Shown: positions 37,121-48,428, numbered from the stretch's first letter. The stretch: DNA of 64,000 nucleotides from an uncultured Pelagibacteraceae bacterium (GCA_902614975.1 CACMND010000001.1:1-64000), one strand, 5' to 3'. A program made the numbers and translations. Notes: generated by a model not told the origin, from the sequence alone.

Positions 37121-39184
37121 TTATGCTTCTATTTTAGAAAAGTTAAAATAATTATCGAAGCTTTTACACAACATTTTTAAAAGTTCTAGTCTGTTTTTTT
37201 TAATTATTTCTTCTTGATCATTAACTATTACATTATCAAAAAACTCATTAACCTCAATTTTTGCACTTGAGAGTGTTTTAAGACTTTCATCATAATCCTC
37301 ATCTCTACCTATACTTGAAAAATACTTTCTTATAGTGTGTATTTTTTTATAAAGATTTTTTTCATAATCATTTTTAAATAGACCAGGATCGGCAGAACCT
37401 ACAATTTCTAGTTTTGATTTACTTTCGCTATTTAAAATGTTTGCAGATCTTTTATAAATTGCAATAACATCAAGAACAAAATCTTTTTTAATATTTTTAT
37501 TCAAATTTAATGATTTATTAAAAATTTTTAGTAGATCATCTATTCTATATGAATTAGTGGAGCACTCAATAATATCAGACCTAATATTTTTTTCTTTCAA
37601 ATAATTTTTTAATCTATCTAAAATAAAATCTCCCAATTCATCATTTATCAATTTTGAGTCAAAAGAGTAATTTTGATCTTTGTATAAATTTATTGAATAA
37701 TTTATAAGATCTCTTAATTTTATTTTTTTTTGATTTTCAACTATTAATCTCAATAAACTAATTGCCATTCTTCTTAAGGCATAAGGATCTTTTGAACTAG
37801 TTGGTTTAAGATTGATTCCAAAAAATCCAACTAAAGAGTCTATTTTGTCACTTAACGACAATGCTATGCTATATGGTTTTTTTGGAACTTTACTATCAAT
37901 GCCACTTGGTAAGTAATGCTCTGAAACAGCTAAACTTATTTCTTCATCAAAACCTTGCTCTCTTGCAAAGTATCCACCCATCACGCCTTGTAATTCGGGA
38001 AATTCTCCAACTAAATCCGACATCAAATCTACTTTGCAAATTGAGGAGGCAATTTCTATTTTTTCTTTACTTATTAAAAGTTCATCTGATATTATTCCGC
38101 TAAGTTTTCTTACTCTTTGTATTTTATCAAAATAACTTCCCAATCCTTTAAAATAATTAATTTGCTTCAGTCCAGATACCTGTTTAACTAAATTTTGAGA
38201 CTTATTTCTATTCCAAAAAAATTCTGCATCTGCCAACCTTGCATCTACAACGTTTTGATTTCCTAATTTAACTAATCCTTTTTTGTCCTTACAATCTGCT
38301 ACAACTATAAAATTATTTGTTATTTTGTTTTTACTATCAAATGTAGGGAAATATTTTTGGTGATGTTGCATTGTTATAATGAGTATTTCTGGCGGAATTT
38401 CTAAAAATTTCTTGTTAAACTCGCATACTAAAATTTTTGGTTTTTCAACAATATTTATTATTTCGTCTATAAGTTTTTCATTCACGTTTATATGAATTTT
38501 TTTTTGATTTGTTGCCTTATTTATTTCTTTGATTATAAATTCTTTCCTTTTATTTTGGTCAATTGTTACTCCTTTTTGTTTAAAAAATTTTATATAAGAT
38601 TTAAAATCATCAAAACCTTTTACTTCATCTTCTAGATCTTTATCTGTAAAAGTTTTATTTGAACTCTGTAAATGGTTTAATTTAAATTCAATTATTTTTT
38701 TATCAAATAAAGCTAATATTGATTTTAACGGTCTTCCCCAATATAAATCATGATTGCCCCATTTCATCGATTTTTTCCATGAAATTTTTAAAAGCAAACT
38801 TGCAATATTTTCTTTTAGTAAATCGTATGTTTTTATTTTTTGTGATGGTTTGCTGTAGAAGTAGAATATACCTTTTTCAGTGCTTTTTTTGAAAACTTTT
38901 TCTTTACTTATTTTATTGGATTTTAAAAATCCTTCTAAAGCCTTTTCTGGAGCATTTATATTAGGACCTCTAATTTCCTCTGCTTTTCTTATAACATCTT
39001 TAGATATCTTATTTATATAAACAATTAGCCTATTTGGAGTTGAATAAGTATTAATTTTACCTTTAACTATAATTTCATTATCATAAAAAAATTTTTTAAA
39101 AATTTGAGTTAAATCATCTCTAGCATTGATTTGTAATTTGGAAGGTATTTCTTCACTAAATAATTCAAGGAAAAATTCAGACAT
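37121..39184 (-). CDS. glyS: glycyl-tRNA synthetase beta subunit
   Basis: This 687-residue beta chain of the alpha2beta2 bacterial glycyl-tRNA synthetase binds tRNA-Gly. It starts with the typical FFLELFSEEIPSKLQINA. It contains KSMKWGNHDLYWGRPLKSILALF, the HD-like segment MQHHQKYFP and LVGEFPELQGVMGGYFA, plus a C-terminal anticodon-binding region. It sits one base after glyQ. Confidence 0.96.
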   Translation of the reverse strand: MSEFFLELFSEEIPSKLQINARDDLTQIFKKFFYDNEIIVKGKINTYSTPNRLIVYINKISKDVIRKAEEIRGPNINAPEKALEGFLKSNKISKEKVFKKSTEKGIFYFYSKPSQKIKTYDLLKENIASLLLKISWKKSMKWGNHDLYWGRPLKSILALFDKKIIEFKLNHLQSSNKTFTDKDLEDEVKGFDDFKSYIKFFKQKGVTIDQNKRKEFIIKEINKATNQKKIHINVNEKLIDEIINIVEKPKILVCEFNKKFLEIPPEILIITMQHHQKYFPTFDSKNKITNNFIVVADCKDKKGLVKLGNQNVVDARLADAEFFWNRNKSQNLVKQVSGLKQINYFKGLGSYFDKIQRVRKLSGIISDELLISKEKIEIASSICKVDLMSDLVGEFPELQGVMGGYFAREQGFDEEISLAVSEHYLPSGIDSKVPKKPYSIALSLSDKIDSLVGFFGINLKPTSSKDPYALRRMAISLLRLIVENQKKIKLRDLINYSINLYKDQNYSFDSKLINDELGDFILDRLKNYLKEKNIRSDIIECSTNSYRIDDLLKIFNKSLNLNKNIKKDFVLDVIAIYKRSANILNSESKSKLEIVGSADPGLFKNDYEKNLYKKIHTIRKYFSSIGRDEDYDESLKTLSSAKIEVNEFFDNVIVNDQEEIIKKNRLELLKMLCKSFDNYFNFSKIEA

Positions 39185-39185
39185 T

Positions 39186-40070
39186 TTAATTTTGTGTTTC
39201 TACCCAAATTTTTCCAATTTCTCTTGTTAGATCTCTTATCCTTGCAATATATTCTGCTCTTTGAGCAACACTTATAACTCCTCTAGCATCTAAAATATTG
39301 AACACATGACTTGATTTTAAACATTGATCATATGCTGGAAGAGAAATTTTTTTTTCAATTAATGATTTTGCTTCTTCTTCGAGCATATCAAAAATTTTAA
39401 ATAATTTATCTGTGTTTGCATACTCAAAATTATAGGCTGAAAATTCTTTTTCAGCTTGATGAAAAACATCTTTGTATAAAACTCCCTCATCATTCCAAAT
39501 TAAATCAAAAACATTTTTTTTACCTTGAATAAACATACATAATCTCTCTAAACCATAAGTAATTTCAACAGATATTGGATTGCATTCCATTCCTGCCATT
39601 TGTTGAAAATAAGTAAATTGAGTAACTTCCATACCATCACACCATACTTCCCATCCAAGACCTGCAGCACCTAAGGTTGGACTTTCCCAATCATCCTCTA
39701 CAAATCTGATATCGTGCTCTTCATATTTAATACCTACTGATGAAAGGCTATTAAGATACATTTTTTTAATATCTTTTGGTGAAGGTTTTATTAAAACTTG
39801 AAATTGATAGTAGTGTTGCAATCGATTAGGATTTTCTCCATACCTTCCATCTGTTGGTCTTCTTGATGGTTGAACGTAAGCTGTTTTCCATGGTTTAGAG
39901 CCTAACGATCTTAGAGTTGTTGCTGGGTGAAATGTTCCTGCTCCAACTTCTAAATCATAAGGTTGTAAAATAACACAACCTTTTTTTGACCAGTACTTTT
40001 GAAGATTTAATATTGTATCCTGAAAAGAAATAAATGATTTTAGATTTTTTGTTTTTTTTTTAGAAACCAT
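39186..40070 (-). CDS. glyQ: glycyl-tRNA synthetase alpha subunit
   Basis: This 294-residue class II catalytic subunit has the hallmark segments [31 protein letters not shown] (given as a region near 17-47), [20 protein letters not shown] and [13 protein letters not shown]. It activates glycine and charges tRNA-Gly with the beta subunit encoded next. It overlaps the sppA-like gene by 11 bases. Length is typical. Confidence 0.97.
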   Translation of the reverse strand: MVSKKKTKNLKSFISFQDTILNLQKYWSKKGCVILQPYDLEVGAGTFHPATTLRSLGSKPWKTAYVQPSRRPTDGRYGENPNRLQHYYQFQVLIKPSPKDIKKMYLNSLSSVGIKYEEHDIRFVEDDWESPTLGAAGLGWEVWCDGMEVTQFTYFQQMAGMECNPISVEITYGLERLCMFIQGKKNVFDLIWNDEGVLYKDVFHQAEKEFSAYNFEYANTDKLFKIFDMLEEEAKSLIEKKISLPAYDQCLKSSHVFNILDARGVISVAQRAEYIARIRDLTREIGKIWVETQN

Positions 40071-40866
40071 ATTTTTGCCAAATAGATCTTTCCTCTAAAA
40101 CACTTATCAATTTATCCGCATGGTCTTCTGAAGATGAAAGCTTTTTGGCAAGCCATCCTTTAGACTTTTCAAATTTTTTAATTTCAACATCTTCACCAAA
40201 TTTTTTTCTTAATATCTGTTCTGCATTGCCTATTCCATCTATCAAACCAAGTTTTAAAGATGTTTTGCCAGACCAAAATTCTCCAGAAAAAAGTTCAACA
40301 TCAGTTTTGTTTAATTTTGTTGATCTACTTTCTTCTACAACATTAATAAATTCTTGGTGAAGTTCCAGTTGAATATTTTTTAATCTTTGAATGTCCTCTT
40401 CTTTCTCGTCTAAAAAAGGATCTAGAGTACTTTTATTTTTTCCAGCTGTATAAACCCTTCTTTGAACCCCGATTTTTTGAATTAAATCTTTAAAACCAAA
40501 AGAAGAATAAATCACTCCTATTGATCCGATTATAGAACTTGCATTAGCATAAATCTCATCGCCTGCGCATGCAATTAGATAGCCTCCAGATGCAGCAACA
40601 TCCTCCGCAAAAACTATTACTTTTTTTTTGTTTTTCTTAGATTGTTCTCTAATAAATTTATATATTAGATGTGATTGAACGGGTGAACCACCTGGTGAAT
40701 TAATTGAAATTGCAACAGCTTCTGCTTTTTTTACTGAAAAAGCTTTTTTTATCATTTCTTCTTGAGAGGAATATTCTATTCCTTGTTTAAACTTTCCAAC
40801 ATTTCCAATGACGCCGGTAAGTCTTAAATGACTAACAATTTTTTTTTTTTTAAAAAATGAAAACAT
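40060..40866 (-). CDS. sppA: SppA-like S49 signal peptide peptidase
   Basis: This 268-residue, single-domain S49 peptidase has [17 protein letters not shown] (54-70), the nucleophile Ser93 in [19 protein letters not shown], and a likely general base Lys145 in [19 protein letters not shown]. It probably degrades cleaved signal peptides. It has no obvious transmembrane anchor beyond a short hydrophobic stretch, so it is shorter than E. coli SppA and more like SohB/short SppA. The gene's fifth to tenth codons include a 13-A run (40839-40851). Confidence 0.85.
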   Translation of the reverse strand: MFSFFKKKKIVSHLRLTGVIGNVGKFKQGIEYSSQEEMIKKAFSVKKAEAVAISINSPGGSPVQSHLIYKFIREQSKKNKKKVIVFAEDVAASGGYLIACAGDEIYANASSIIGSIGVIYSSFGFKDLIQKIGVQRRVYTAGKNKSTLDPFLDEKEEDIQRLKNIQLELHQEFINVVEESRSTKLNKTDVELFSGEFWSGKTSLKLGLIDGIGNAEQILRKKFGEDVEIKKFEKSKGWLAKKLSSSEDHADKLISVLEERSIWQKYGF

Positions 40867-40974
40867 ATAAATGATTATAAAAATTTTAATTAATTATAAA
40901 GCTACTTATAGTTGAAGAAATAGGTGCGTCAATTGATAAGTATATTAATAAACTTAATGTAATATTTTGAATTT

Positions 40975-41988
40975 ATGGGTTCAGTAGTTCAATTAAAAAA
41001 GCAAATAACTAATGCATATACAGATTTAGTAAATTCTGTTGATGAAAAACTAAGTTTAGTTGAAGACAAAATTTCTTATAAATTAGATAGTAAAGTTGAG
41101 CTTGTTAAAGAAATGACAGCTTACCACATGACTAGTGGAGGTAAAAGATTAAGAGCATTGCTTACTTTGGAGTGTGCTAAATTGTGTGGATATACAAAAG
41201 GTAGTAGAGATGTGAACCTAGCTGCATGTGTTGAACTTATACACGCAGCAACTCTTATGCATGATGATGTAATTGACAGCGCAGATTTAAGAAGAGGCAA
41301 AAAAACTACAAATAAAATTTGGGGAAATCAGTCATCAATTCTTGTTGGGGACTATTTATTAAGTAGATGTTTTGAAATGATGGTTGAGGATGGAAGTATT
41401 GAAGTATTAAAACTTTTATCTTCTACATCATCAACTATTGCTCAAGGAGAAGTTTTGCAATTACAACATAAAGGTGACTCTGAAATGTTAGAAGAAACAT
41501 ATTTGAATATAATTTCTTCTAAAACTGCAGCTTTATTTTCAGCATCTTCAAAAGTTGGGTCGATAATTACTGATAAAGACAATAAATTTAAAGATGCACT
41601 AGAATTCTATGGAAAGAACCTTGGATTAACATTTCAGATTGCAGATGACACACTTGACTATAACTCAGAATTAAAAATGTTTGGTAAAGAGATAGGGAAA
41701 GATTTCTTTGAGGGCAAGGTAACTCTCCCAATTATTCTATTAAATCAAAAATTATCTTCAGATGAAAAATTAGTTTTAAAAAAAATATTTGAACAAAATA
41801 TCAGATCTAAAGAACAATTTGACTATGTGCTTACATTGGTAAAAAAATATAATATAATTAATGAGTGTTACAAAAAAGCGGAGCACTATATAGGTTTAGC
41901 ATCAAATTCATTAAGTATATTTCAAGATTGTGAAGAAAAAACTATACTCAAAAATTTAACTTCATTTAGTATTAATAGAAAATTTTAA
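40975..41988 (+). CDS. ispB: polyprenyl (octaprenyl-type) diphosphate synthase
   Basis: This 337-residue trans-isoprenyl diphosphate synthase has first aspartate-rich motif HDDVIDSADLRRG (96-108) and second motif IADDTLDY (near 221), with GGKRLRALL near 55. It elongates FPP into the long ubiquinone side chain. It is distinct from the FPP synthase encoded at 45634. It has its own divergent spacer from sppA (108 bases) and a 4-base convergent overlap with pdxH. Confidence 0.92.
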   Translation: MGSVVQLKKQITNAYTDLVNSVDEKLSLVEDKISYKLDSKVELVKEMTAYHMTSGGKRLRALLTLECAKLCGYTKGSRDVNLAACVELIHAATLMHDDVIDSADLRRGKKTTNKIWGNQSSILVGDYLLSRCFEMMVEDGSIEVLKLLSSTSSTIAQGEVLQLQHKGDSEMLEETYLNIISSKTAALFSASSKVGSIITDKDNKFKDALEFYGKNLGLTFQIADDTLDYNSELKMFGKEIGKDFFEGKVTLPIILLNQKLSSDEKLVLKKIFEQNIRSKEQFDYVLTLVKKYNIINECYKKAEHYIGLASNSLSIFQDCEEKTILKNLTSFSINRKF

Positions 41989-42608
41989 GGTGATAAGAGA
42001 ATTTTTTTCCAATTATTATTTTCTTTAATATATTTTAATCTTTCGTGAATTCTATTTTCACCATCTAACCAAAATTCAATTTCGTGGTGTTTTAACCTCC
42101 AACCTGACCAATGATCAGGTCTTGGAACATTATTTTCATCTTTATAGAGATCTTTAAATTTTTTTATAGATTGGTTTAACTCTTCTCTATCTTTTAAAAT
42201 TGAACTCTGATTTGATGCCCATGCACCAATTCTACTTCCGTAACTTCTGGATTTATAATAATTATCAGCTTCTTCATCAGAAACTTTTTCAGCAGTACCA
42301 ACTATTCGAATTTGTCTGAGTAAACTTTTCCAATGAAAGCACATCGATATTTTTGGATTCTGCTTTATAGAGTTTCCCTTATTACTATTAAAGTTAGTGT
42401 AAAAAACAAATCCATCCTCTCCATAATCTTTGAGCAATACCATTCTTACATTCGGATAACCTTTTTCGTTAATAGTGCCTAGAGCTAATGCATTTGGATC
42501 ATTTATTTCTGTTTTCTTTGCCTCGTTGTACCATTCAGTGAATAATAGTATTGGATTATCGAGATCTAGAAAGCATTTATCTAAACCTAAAGAATTTTTT
42601 TCGTTCAT
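41985..42608 (-). CDS. pdxH: pyridoxine/pyridoxamine 5'-phosphate oxidase
   Basis: This 207-residue FMN enzyme makes pyridoxal 5'-phosphate. Signatures are NVRMVLLKDYGEDGFVFYTN (FMN site), SRIGAWASNQS and the C-terminal RPDHWSGWRLKHHEIEFWL with R-x-H-E-R-L after it. It faces ispB (4-base overlap at the stops) and is divergent from aroC over a 32-base spacer. Confidence 0.95.
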   Translation of the reverse strand: MNEKNSLGLDKCFLDLDNPILLFTEWYNEAKKTEINDPNALALGTINEKGYPNVRMVLLKDYGEDGFVFYTNFNSNKGNSIKQNPKISMCFHWKSLLRQIRIVGTAEKVSDEEADNYYKSRSYGSRIGAWASNQSSILKDREELNQSIKKFKDLYKDENNVPRPDHWSGWRLKHHEIEFWLDGENRIHERLKYIKENNNWKKILLSP

Positions 42609-42640
42609 AATTTAACCAAAATAATTTATATAATAATATA

Positions 42641-43726
42641 ATGTCTTTTAATACATTTGGAAAATTTTTTCGATTTACTACATGGGGTGAATCTCATGGT
42701 CCAGCCATAGGATGTGTTGTTGATGGTTGTCCTCCGAATATTAAGCTTAATATCAGAGACATTCAGTTAGAATTAAATAAAAGAAAGCCTGGTCAGTCTA
42801 AATTCACAACCCAAAGAAAAGAGGATGATAAAGTAGAAATTTTATCAGGAACATTTGAGGGCAAAACAACTGGTACACCTATCTCAATGATTATCTTCAA
42901 TAAAGATATGCGTTCTAGGGATTATAAAAATATTAAAGATAAATTTAGACCTGGTCATGCTGATTATACATATTTTAAAAAGTATGGAATTAGAGATTAT
43001 AGAGGTGGAGGCAGACAGTCAGCGAGAGAGACTGCTTCAAGAGTGGCAGCAGGTGCAATAGCAAAACAAGTTTTGCAAAATATTATTGGGAAAAAGTACA
43101 GTGTAATTGGAGCTGTAACACAATTAGGAATACTAGGATGTGACACAGAAAAATGGAATGACAGTTTCATCACAAAAAACCCTTTATTTTGTCCTGATAA
43201 AACAGTTTTAAAATTATGGGAAAAATATTTACTTGGAATAAGAAAAGCTGGCTCATCATGTGGGGCTATTATTGAAATAAGAGCAAGAGGTGTTCCTGTT
43301 GGATTAGGAGCTCCAATTTATTCAAAATTAGATATGGATTTAGCATCAGCAATGATGAGTATTAACGCAGTAAAAGGAGTAAATATAGGATCAGGAATGA
43401 ACTCTGCTCAACTTTCTGGTGAACAAAATTCTGATGAAATGTCCCAAACAGGAAAGAAAACAAAATTTAAATCGAATAATGCTGGAGGAATTCTTGGAGG
43501 TATTTCTAGTGGTCAAGAAATAATAGTTTCTTTTGCAGTAAAACCAACTTCATCAATTCTTTCTCAAAGAAAAACAATAAATAAATTTGGAAAAAATACT
43601 TCAATTTCAGTCACAGGGAGACATGATCCATGTGTAGGTATTAGAGCAGTACCTATTGGCGAAGCAATGATGCATTGTGTAATTCTTGATCACTACTTAA
43701 TGAATAAAGCTCAATGTGGCAATTAA
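42641..43726 (+). CDS. aroC: chorismate synthase
   Basis: This 361-residue FMN-dependent lyase converts EPSP to chorismate. It has [17 protein letters not shown] at the N-terminus (16-32), [21 protein letters not shown] (about 106-126, shortened here) and [18 protein letters not shown] near the C-terminus. It overlaps the dxs stop by 4 bases in convergent orientation. Length is normal. Confidence 0.97.
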   Translation: MSFNTFGKFFRFTTWGESHGPAIGCVVDGCPPNIKLNIRDIQLELNKRKPGQSKFTTQRKEDDKVEILSGTFEGKTTGTPISMIIFNKDMRSRDYKNIKDKFRPGHADYTYFKKYGIRDYRGGGRQSARETASRVAAGAIAKQVLQNIIGKKYSVIGAVTQLGILGCDTEKWNDSFITKNPLFCPDKTVLKLWEKYLLGIRKAGSSCGAIIEIRARGVPVGLGAPIYSKLDMDLASAMMSINAVKGVNIGSGMNSAQLSGEQNSDEMSQTGKKTKFKSNNAGGILGGISSGQEIIVSFAVKPTSSILSQRKTINKFGKNTSISVTGRHDPCVGIRAVPIGEAMMHCVILDHYLMNKAQCGN

Positions 43727-45633
43727 TTAGTTTTTTTGATTAAAACTTTAGAATTTAGAGTTTCTAAAACCTTCGCTTCAATAGATTTAGCATCTAGACC
43801 AGCTTCTTTATACATTTCTTCTGGTTTATCTTGGTCTAAAAATTTATCAGGCAAAATCATTGATCTAAATTTTATATTATTATCTAATAAATTCTTTTCA
43901 TTTAAGAAATGATTTACATGAGCTCCAAAACCTCCTATAGAGCCTTCTTCCAACGTAATTAGCACTTCATGATTTGTTGCAACTTGCCACATAAGATTTT
44001 CATCCAGAGGTTTTGCAAATCTAGCATCTATAATTGTTGGATTAATTCCCATTTTTTTTAAACCTTCTTCAGCCAATAGACATTCTTTTAATCTGTTACC
44101 AAAACTTACTAAGGCAACTTTCTTACCTTCTCTTATAACTCTACCTTTTCCAATATCTATTTTTTCGTTGATATCAGGTAATTCTAAACCTGCTCCATTT
44201 CCTCTTGGATATCTAAATGCACATGGTTGATTATTGATATCTACTGACGTATTTACCATTCTTACCAATTCTGCTTCATCACTTGCTGCCATAACAATAA
44301 AATTTGGTAAAGTTGATAAATATGTAATATCAAAAGCACCTGCATGAGTGGCTCCATCGGCGCCAACTAAACCAGCTCTATCAATTGCAAATCTTACTGG
44401 TAAACTTTGAATTGCAACGTCATGAACTACCTGATCATAAGCTCTTTGTAAAAATGTTGAATAAATTGCTGCATAAGGCTTATAACCCTCTGTTGCTAAA
44501 CCTGCAGCAAAAGTAACAGCATGTTGTTCAGCAATTCCAACATCAAAAGTTCTGTCCGGGAAAACTTTACTAAATGCGTCCATTCCTGTCCCAGATGGCA
44601 TAGCAGCAGTTATACCTAAAATTTTACTATCTTTCTTTGCATGCTCTATTAATGTATTTGCAAATACCTTTGTAAAAGCAGGTGTCTTAGTTGTTGATTT
44701 TTGTTGAACTCCAGTTTGAACATCAAATTTTGTAACTCCATGATACTTATCATCAGATTTTTCAGCAAAACTATATCCTTTCCCTTTTTGAGTTTTTATA
44801 TGAATTAGTATTGGACCATTATGATTGCTTTCTTTTGCATTTTTTAAAATTGGTAATAGTACATCTAAATCATGACCATCAATTGGACCAACATAATAAA
44901 AACCTAATGAATTAAATAATGTACCACCTGTGACAGCCGATCTCAAAAAATCTTCAGCCTTTCCAGCCTTTTTACTAAATCTTTTTGAAAATGATGAAAT
45001 AATCATTTTAACTGTTTCTCTGAAACTAAAATAAATCTTACCTGAAAAAATTTTAGCAAGATAAGATTTCATTGCACCAACTGGTTTTGCAATTGACATA
45101 TCATTGTCATTCAAAATTACGATCATTTTTGTTTTTGAGTCTCCAGCATTATTCATAGCTTCATATGCCATTCCAGCGCTCATGGCACCGTCACCAATAA
45201 CTGCTATAACCTGATCTGATTTATTTGATAATTTATTCGCTGTTGCAATACCAAGTCCAGCAGAAATAGAAGTGGAACTATGAGCTGCACCAAAAGGGTC
45301 AAATTCACTTTCCGATCGCTTTGTAAAACCAGATAATCCACTTCCTTGTCGTAAAGTTCGTATTTTATCTTTTCTTCCCGTTAAAATTTTATGAGGGTAT
45401 GATTGATGACCAACATCCCATATCAATTTGTCCTTAGGTGTGTCAAAAACATAATGAAGTGCCACTGTTAATTCTACAACACCTAAGCCCGCACCTAGAT
45501 GACCACCTGTTTTTGAAACAGCATCAATCATTTCGCTTCTTACTTCTTCTGATAGAACTTTTAATTCTTCATTATTGAGTTTTTTTATATCTGAAGGAAA
45601 ATTAATATTATTTAAATATTTGTAATTTTGCAT
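43723..45633 (-). CDS. dxs: 1-deoxy-D-xylulose-5-phosphate synthase
   Basis: This 636-residue ThDP enzyme catalyses the first step of the methylerythritol phosphate pathway from pyruvate and glyceraldehyde 3-phosphate. ThDP motif [20 protein letters not shown] near 147, [15 protein letters not shown], and the second half [25 protein letters not shown] support the call. It sits directly after ispA and xseB, the same order as in E. coli, giving a coupled isoprenoid unit. Confidence 0.96.
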   Translation of the reverse strand: MQNYKYLNNINFPSDIKKLNNEELKVLSEEVRSEMIDAVSKTGGHLGAGLGVVELTVALHYVFDTPKDKLIWDVGHQSYPHKILTGRKDKIRTLRQGSGLSGFTKRSESEFDPFGAAHSSTSISAGLGIATANKLSNKSDQVIAVIGDGAMSAGMAYEAMNNAGDSKTKMIVILNDNDMSIAKPVGAMKSYLAKIFSGKIYFSFRETVKMIISSFSKRFSKKAGKAEDFLRSAVTGGTLFNSLGFYYVGPIDGHDLDVLLPILKNAKESNHNGPILIHIKTQKGKGYSFAEKSDDKYHGVTKFDVQTGVQQKSTTKTPAFTKVFANTLIEHAKKDSKILGITAAMPSGTGMDAFSKVFPDRTFDVGIAEQHAVTFAAGLATEGYKPYAAIYSTFLQRAYDQVVHDVAIQSLPVRFAIDRAGLVGADGATHAGAFDITYLSTLPNFIVMAASDEAELVRMVNTSVDINNQPCAFRYPRGNGAGLELPDINEKIDIGKGRVIREGKKVALVSFGNRLKECLLAEEGLKKMGINPTIIDARFAKPLDENLMWQVATNHEVLITLEEGSIGGFGAHVNHFLNEKNLLDNNIKFRSMILPDKFLDQDKPEEMYKEAGLDAKSIEAKVLETLNSKVLIKKTN

Positions 45634-46503
45634 TTATTTATTTCTACTTAATATAAATTCAATTGTCTCTCTTAAATCACTAGCATTATTTCCATAGCTA
45701 ACTAAACTATTAAATATTTCTTTTTTTAGTTTTGAAGCATATTTAATAGCATTTTTATATCCTAGTAAACTTATTAATGTTGCTTTTCCCCTTTTTGAAT
45801 CTTTATTTGTTTTTTTTCCTGCAGTTTTTGATGTACTGCTATAATCAATTAAATCATCTGCAATTTGAAAAAGTAAACCAATTTTTTCACCAATAATTGA
45901 GAATTTTTTTATTTGATCTTTTTTATTTGTCAAAATAACTGGAGACAAACAGCTGAATGAAAATAATTTTCCAGTCTTTTTAATCTCCATGTCTATAACT
46001 TTTTGTTTAGAAACTTTTTTTCTTTCATAATTTAAATCCAAAAATTGACCTCCAGCTATTCCTTGGTGACCTGATGATTGAGATATTAGATTTATTAGGG
46101 ATATTTTTTTATTGTTATTTATATTGAACTTTGGATCAGATAAAATTTCAAAAGCTAATGTCAAAAGGGAGTTTCCAGCTAAAACAGCTGTTGATTCTCC
46201 AAATTTTTTATGTGTGGTTAGTTTACCTCTTCTAATATCATCATCATCCATGCACGGTAAATCATCATGTATCAGTGAATAAGCGTGTATACATTCAACA
46301 GCTGAACTTAAATATAAAAGATATTTTTTTTCTACATTAAAAATTTTTCCAACATCAAAAATAAGCTTAGATCTTATTTTTTTTCCTCCAGGAAATAAAC
46401 CATACTTAATAGGTATAATTAAATCTGTTTTTTTTTGTTTTGCTAAGTAATTTTTTAAAAATTTATTTACTTCATTAACAGTTTTAACTAATTTTTTTTT
46501 CAT
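45634..46503 (-). CDS. ispA: farnesyl diphosphate synthase (short-chain prenyltransferase)
   Basis: This 289-residue enzyme has first aspartate-rich motif IHDDLPCMDDDDIRRG (about 78-93) and second motif FQIADDLIDY (around 214). The arrangement with two residues between the first DD and the next is that of bacterial short-chain synthases. It condenses IPP and DMAPP to FPP. The gene starts 20 bases inside the xseB end and is followed by dxs without a gap. Confidence 0.92.
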   Translation of the reverse strand: MKKKLVKTVNEVNKFLKNYLAKQKKTDLIIPIKYGLFPGGKKIRSKLIFDVGKIFNVEKKYLLYLSSAVECIHAYSLIHDDLPCMDDDDIRRGKLTTHKKFGESTAVLAGNSLLTLAFEILSDPKFNINNNKKISLINLISQSSGHQGIAGGQFLDLNYERKKVSKQKVIDMEIKKTGKLFSFSCLSPVILTNKKDQIKKFSIIGEKIGLLFQIADDLIDYSSTSKTAGKKTNKDSKRGKATLISLLGYKNAIKYASKLKKEIFNSLVSYGNNASDLRETIEFILSRNK

Positions 46504-46738
46504 TTTTTTTTGAGGTTAATTCTTCTATTTTTAGCCTGGTACTTTCAGATATATTTTTTGAGTCCTTTTGAAATTTTTTTTCTATTATATTGTTTAACTT
46601 TATTAAATATTGATAATCTTCAATAGATTCTTCCAAATTTTTTTTATTTTCTAATTTTTTAATTAAACGATCTGCTATATCTGTGAGTTCACTCAAAGAT
46701 TTTAATTCAATATCATCTGGCAAAATTTTTTCATTCAT
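46484..46738 (-). CDS. xseB: exonuclease VII small subunit (divergent)
   Basis: This 84-residue helical protein fits XseB by length, the LEESIEDYQYLIKLNNIIEKK segment (aligned with the XseB LEESLxLYExGxxL pattern) and its place before ispA. The sequence is quite divergent and Lys-rich. It is one half of exonuclease VII; the large subunit xseA is not in this window. It overlaps ispA by 20 bases. Confidence 0.75.
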   Translation of the reverse strand: MNEKILPDDIELKSLSELTDIADRLIKKLENKKNLEESIEDYQYLIKLNNIIEKKFQKDSKNISESTRLKIEELTSKKNEKKIS

Positions 46739-46758
46739 ATAATAGTTTGTAATATTAT

Positions 46759-47694
46759 ATGAAAATTAATGATTCAAATATTAAAAAAGCAGTAAAATAT
46801 TTAAATAATAACGAATGTATTGGAATACCTACAGAAACTGTCTATGGATTAGCTGCTAATGCCTATTCTGATAAAGGCACTAAAAAAATATTCAAATTAA
46901 AAGGAAGGCCTTCTGATAACCCTTTGATAGTTCATTATTATAATATTAAAGATTTGGAAAAAGATTGTGAGACAAATACTTTGTTTTATAAACTTTATAA
47001 TTCATTATGCCCAGGACCAATTACCTTTATATTAAAACTAAAAAATGAAAGCAAAATTTCAAAAAACGTTACTAATAACAAAAAAACATTAGGTGTAAGA
47101 TTTCCAAGTCACCGAACCGCTAGAATATTATTAAAATCTTTAAAATATCCTTTAGCAGCACCAAGCGCAAATATTTCTGAAGGGATAAGTCCGGTGACAA
47201 AAGATGATGTATATGATGAATTTGGAGAAAAAATTAAATTTATTCTAGAAGGTGGAAGATCAAAAGTTGGTGTTGAGTCTACAATAATAAGTTTAGTAAA
47301 AAAACCCCAAATTTTAAGATTGGGCGGTTTAGATATTTCTATATTAAAAAAAAAATTAAAAACAAATTTAAAAACTAAATTGCATGGTAAAAACAATATA
47401 AATTCTCCAGGAAGAGGGAGGGTTCATTATTCACCAGGTATACCCATTAGATTAAACGCAATTAAAATAAAAAAAGATGAGGCTTTTATCCTAATCAAGA
47501 AGAAAAGAGAAAATAATAAGAATTATTTTTATTTAAGTAAGACAAATAATCTAATGGAGAGTGGTAAAAATTTATATAAAACATTAAGAAAAATTAAGAA
47601 ACTAGGTTACAGAAAAATAGCTGTGCAAAGAATACCAAACCGAAACTTTGGATTAGTGATTAACGATAGACTTCTTAGAGCATCAAAAAAATGA
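46759..47694 (+). CDS. tsaC: L-threonylcarbamoyladenylate synthase (Sua5/YrdC type)
   Basis: This 311-residue enzyme makes threonylcarbamoyl-AMP for the universal t6A37 tRNA modification. The YrdC domain (1-190) has GIPTETVYGLAANAYSDKG, KGRPSDNPL, APSANISEGISPV and GGRSKVGVESTI. The C-terminal part (about 210-311) resembles a Sua5 domain, so this is the longer Sua5 form, not the short YrdC. Its stop overlaps the ABC ATPase start (ATGA). Confidence 0.93.
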   Translation: MKINDSNIKKAVKYLNNNECIGIPTETVYGLAANAYSDKGTKKIFKLKGRPSDNPLIVHYYNIKDLEKDCETNTLFYKLYNSLCPGPITFILKLKNESKISKNVTNNKKTLGVRFPSHRTARILLKSLKYPLAAPSANISEGISPVTKDDVYDEFGEKIKFILEGGRSKVGVESTIISLVKKPQILRLGGLDISILKKKLKTNLKTKLHGKNNINSPGRGRVHYSPGIPIRLNAIKIKKDEAFILIKKKRENNKNYFYLSKTNNLMESGKNLYKTLRKIKKLGYRKIAVQRIPNRNFGLVINDRLLRASKK

Positions 47695-48428
47695 AAAATT
47701 TAGTCGAAGTAAAAAATATTAAAAAAAATTATGGAAAGAATGAGGCTGTAAAAGGTATAAGCTTTAACATAAAAGAAGACGAAATTTTAGGCCTATTAGG
47801 TCCAAATGGCTCAGGCAAAACAACCACCATTGGTATGTTATTAGGACTTTTAAAACCAACTAGTGGAGAAATTTTTATAAATGGTCAAAAATTGGAGGGA
47901 AATAGAATTGAAATCTTGGAACAAATAAACTTCATATCTCCATATATTGAATTACCAAAAAAACTTACGGTTAAACAAAATCTAACCGTTTATGGAAAAT
48001 TATATAAAATAAATAATATTAATGAGAGGATTGAATTTTTATCGGAAAAATTAAGATTGAGAGGATTACTTAATAGCATTACAGGCGAATTATCATCTGG
48101 ACAAAAAAATAGAGTTAGTTTGGCAAAAGCATTAATCAACGAACCAAAAGTATTACTACTAGATGAGCCAACTGCATCATTAGATCCAGAAGTAGGTGAT
48201 TTTGTTAGATCTTTTTTGGAAGATTATAAAAAAGAAAAAAAAATATCTATACTTCTTGCTTCTCATAATATGAATGAAGTCAATAGGCTTTGTAAATCTA
48301 TTCTTATGATGAAAGACGGAATTATTATCGATAAAGGAAATCCTGAGGAATTAATAAACAAACACGGCAGAAAAAACCTTGAGGAAGTTTTTTTAAAATT
48401 ATCAAGGAGTAAAAATGAGCTTAACTAG
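47691..48428 (+). CDS. ABC transporter ATP-binding protein
   Basis: This 245-residue ABC ATPase has Walker A LLGPNGSGKTTTIGML (35-50), signature ELSSGQKNRVSLAKAL, Walker B VLLLDEPTASLDP and switch LLASHNMNEVNRL. It is the ATPase of an ABC-2 exporter with the permease encoded next (14-base overlap). The substrate is unknown; such pairs often export lipids, drugs or polysaccharide. It follows tsaC by a 4-base overlap, but a functional link is not implied. Confidence 0.9.
   Translation: MKNLVEVKNIKKNYGKNEAVKGISFNIKEDEILGLLGPNGSGKTTTIGMLLGLLKPTSGEIFINGQKLEGNRIEILEQINFISPYIELPKKLTVKQNLTVYGKLYKINNINERIEFLSEKLRLRGLLNSITGELSSGQKNRVSLAKALINEPKVLLLDEPTASLDPEVGDFVRSFLEDYKKEKKISILLASHNMNEVNRLCKSILMMKDGIIIDKGNPEELINKHGRKNLEEVFLKLSRSKNELN

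Noticed and set aside
40867..40974. Promoter for ispB in the 108-base divergent spacer
   Set aside because: Several TTGAxx and TATA-like hexamers exist but none with good 16-18 base spacing, so no single site can be supported.
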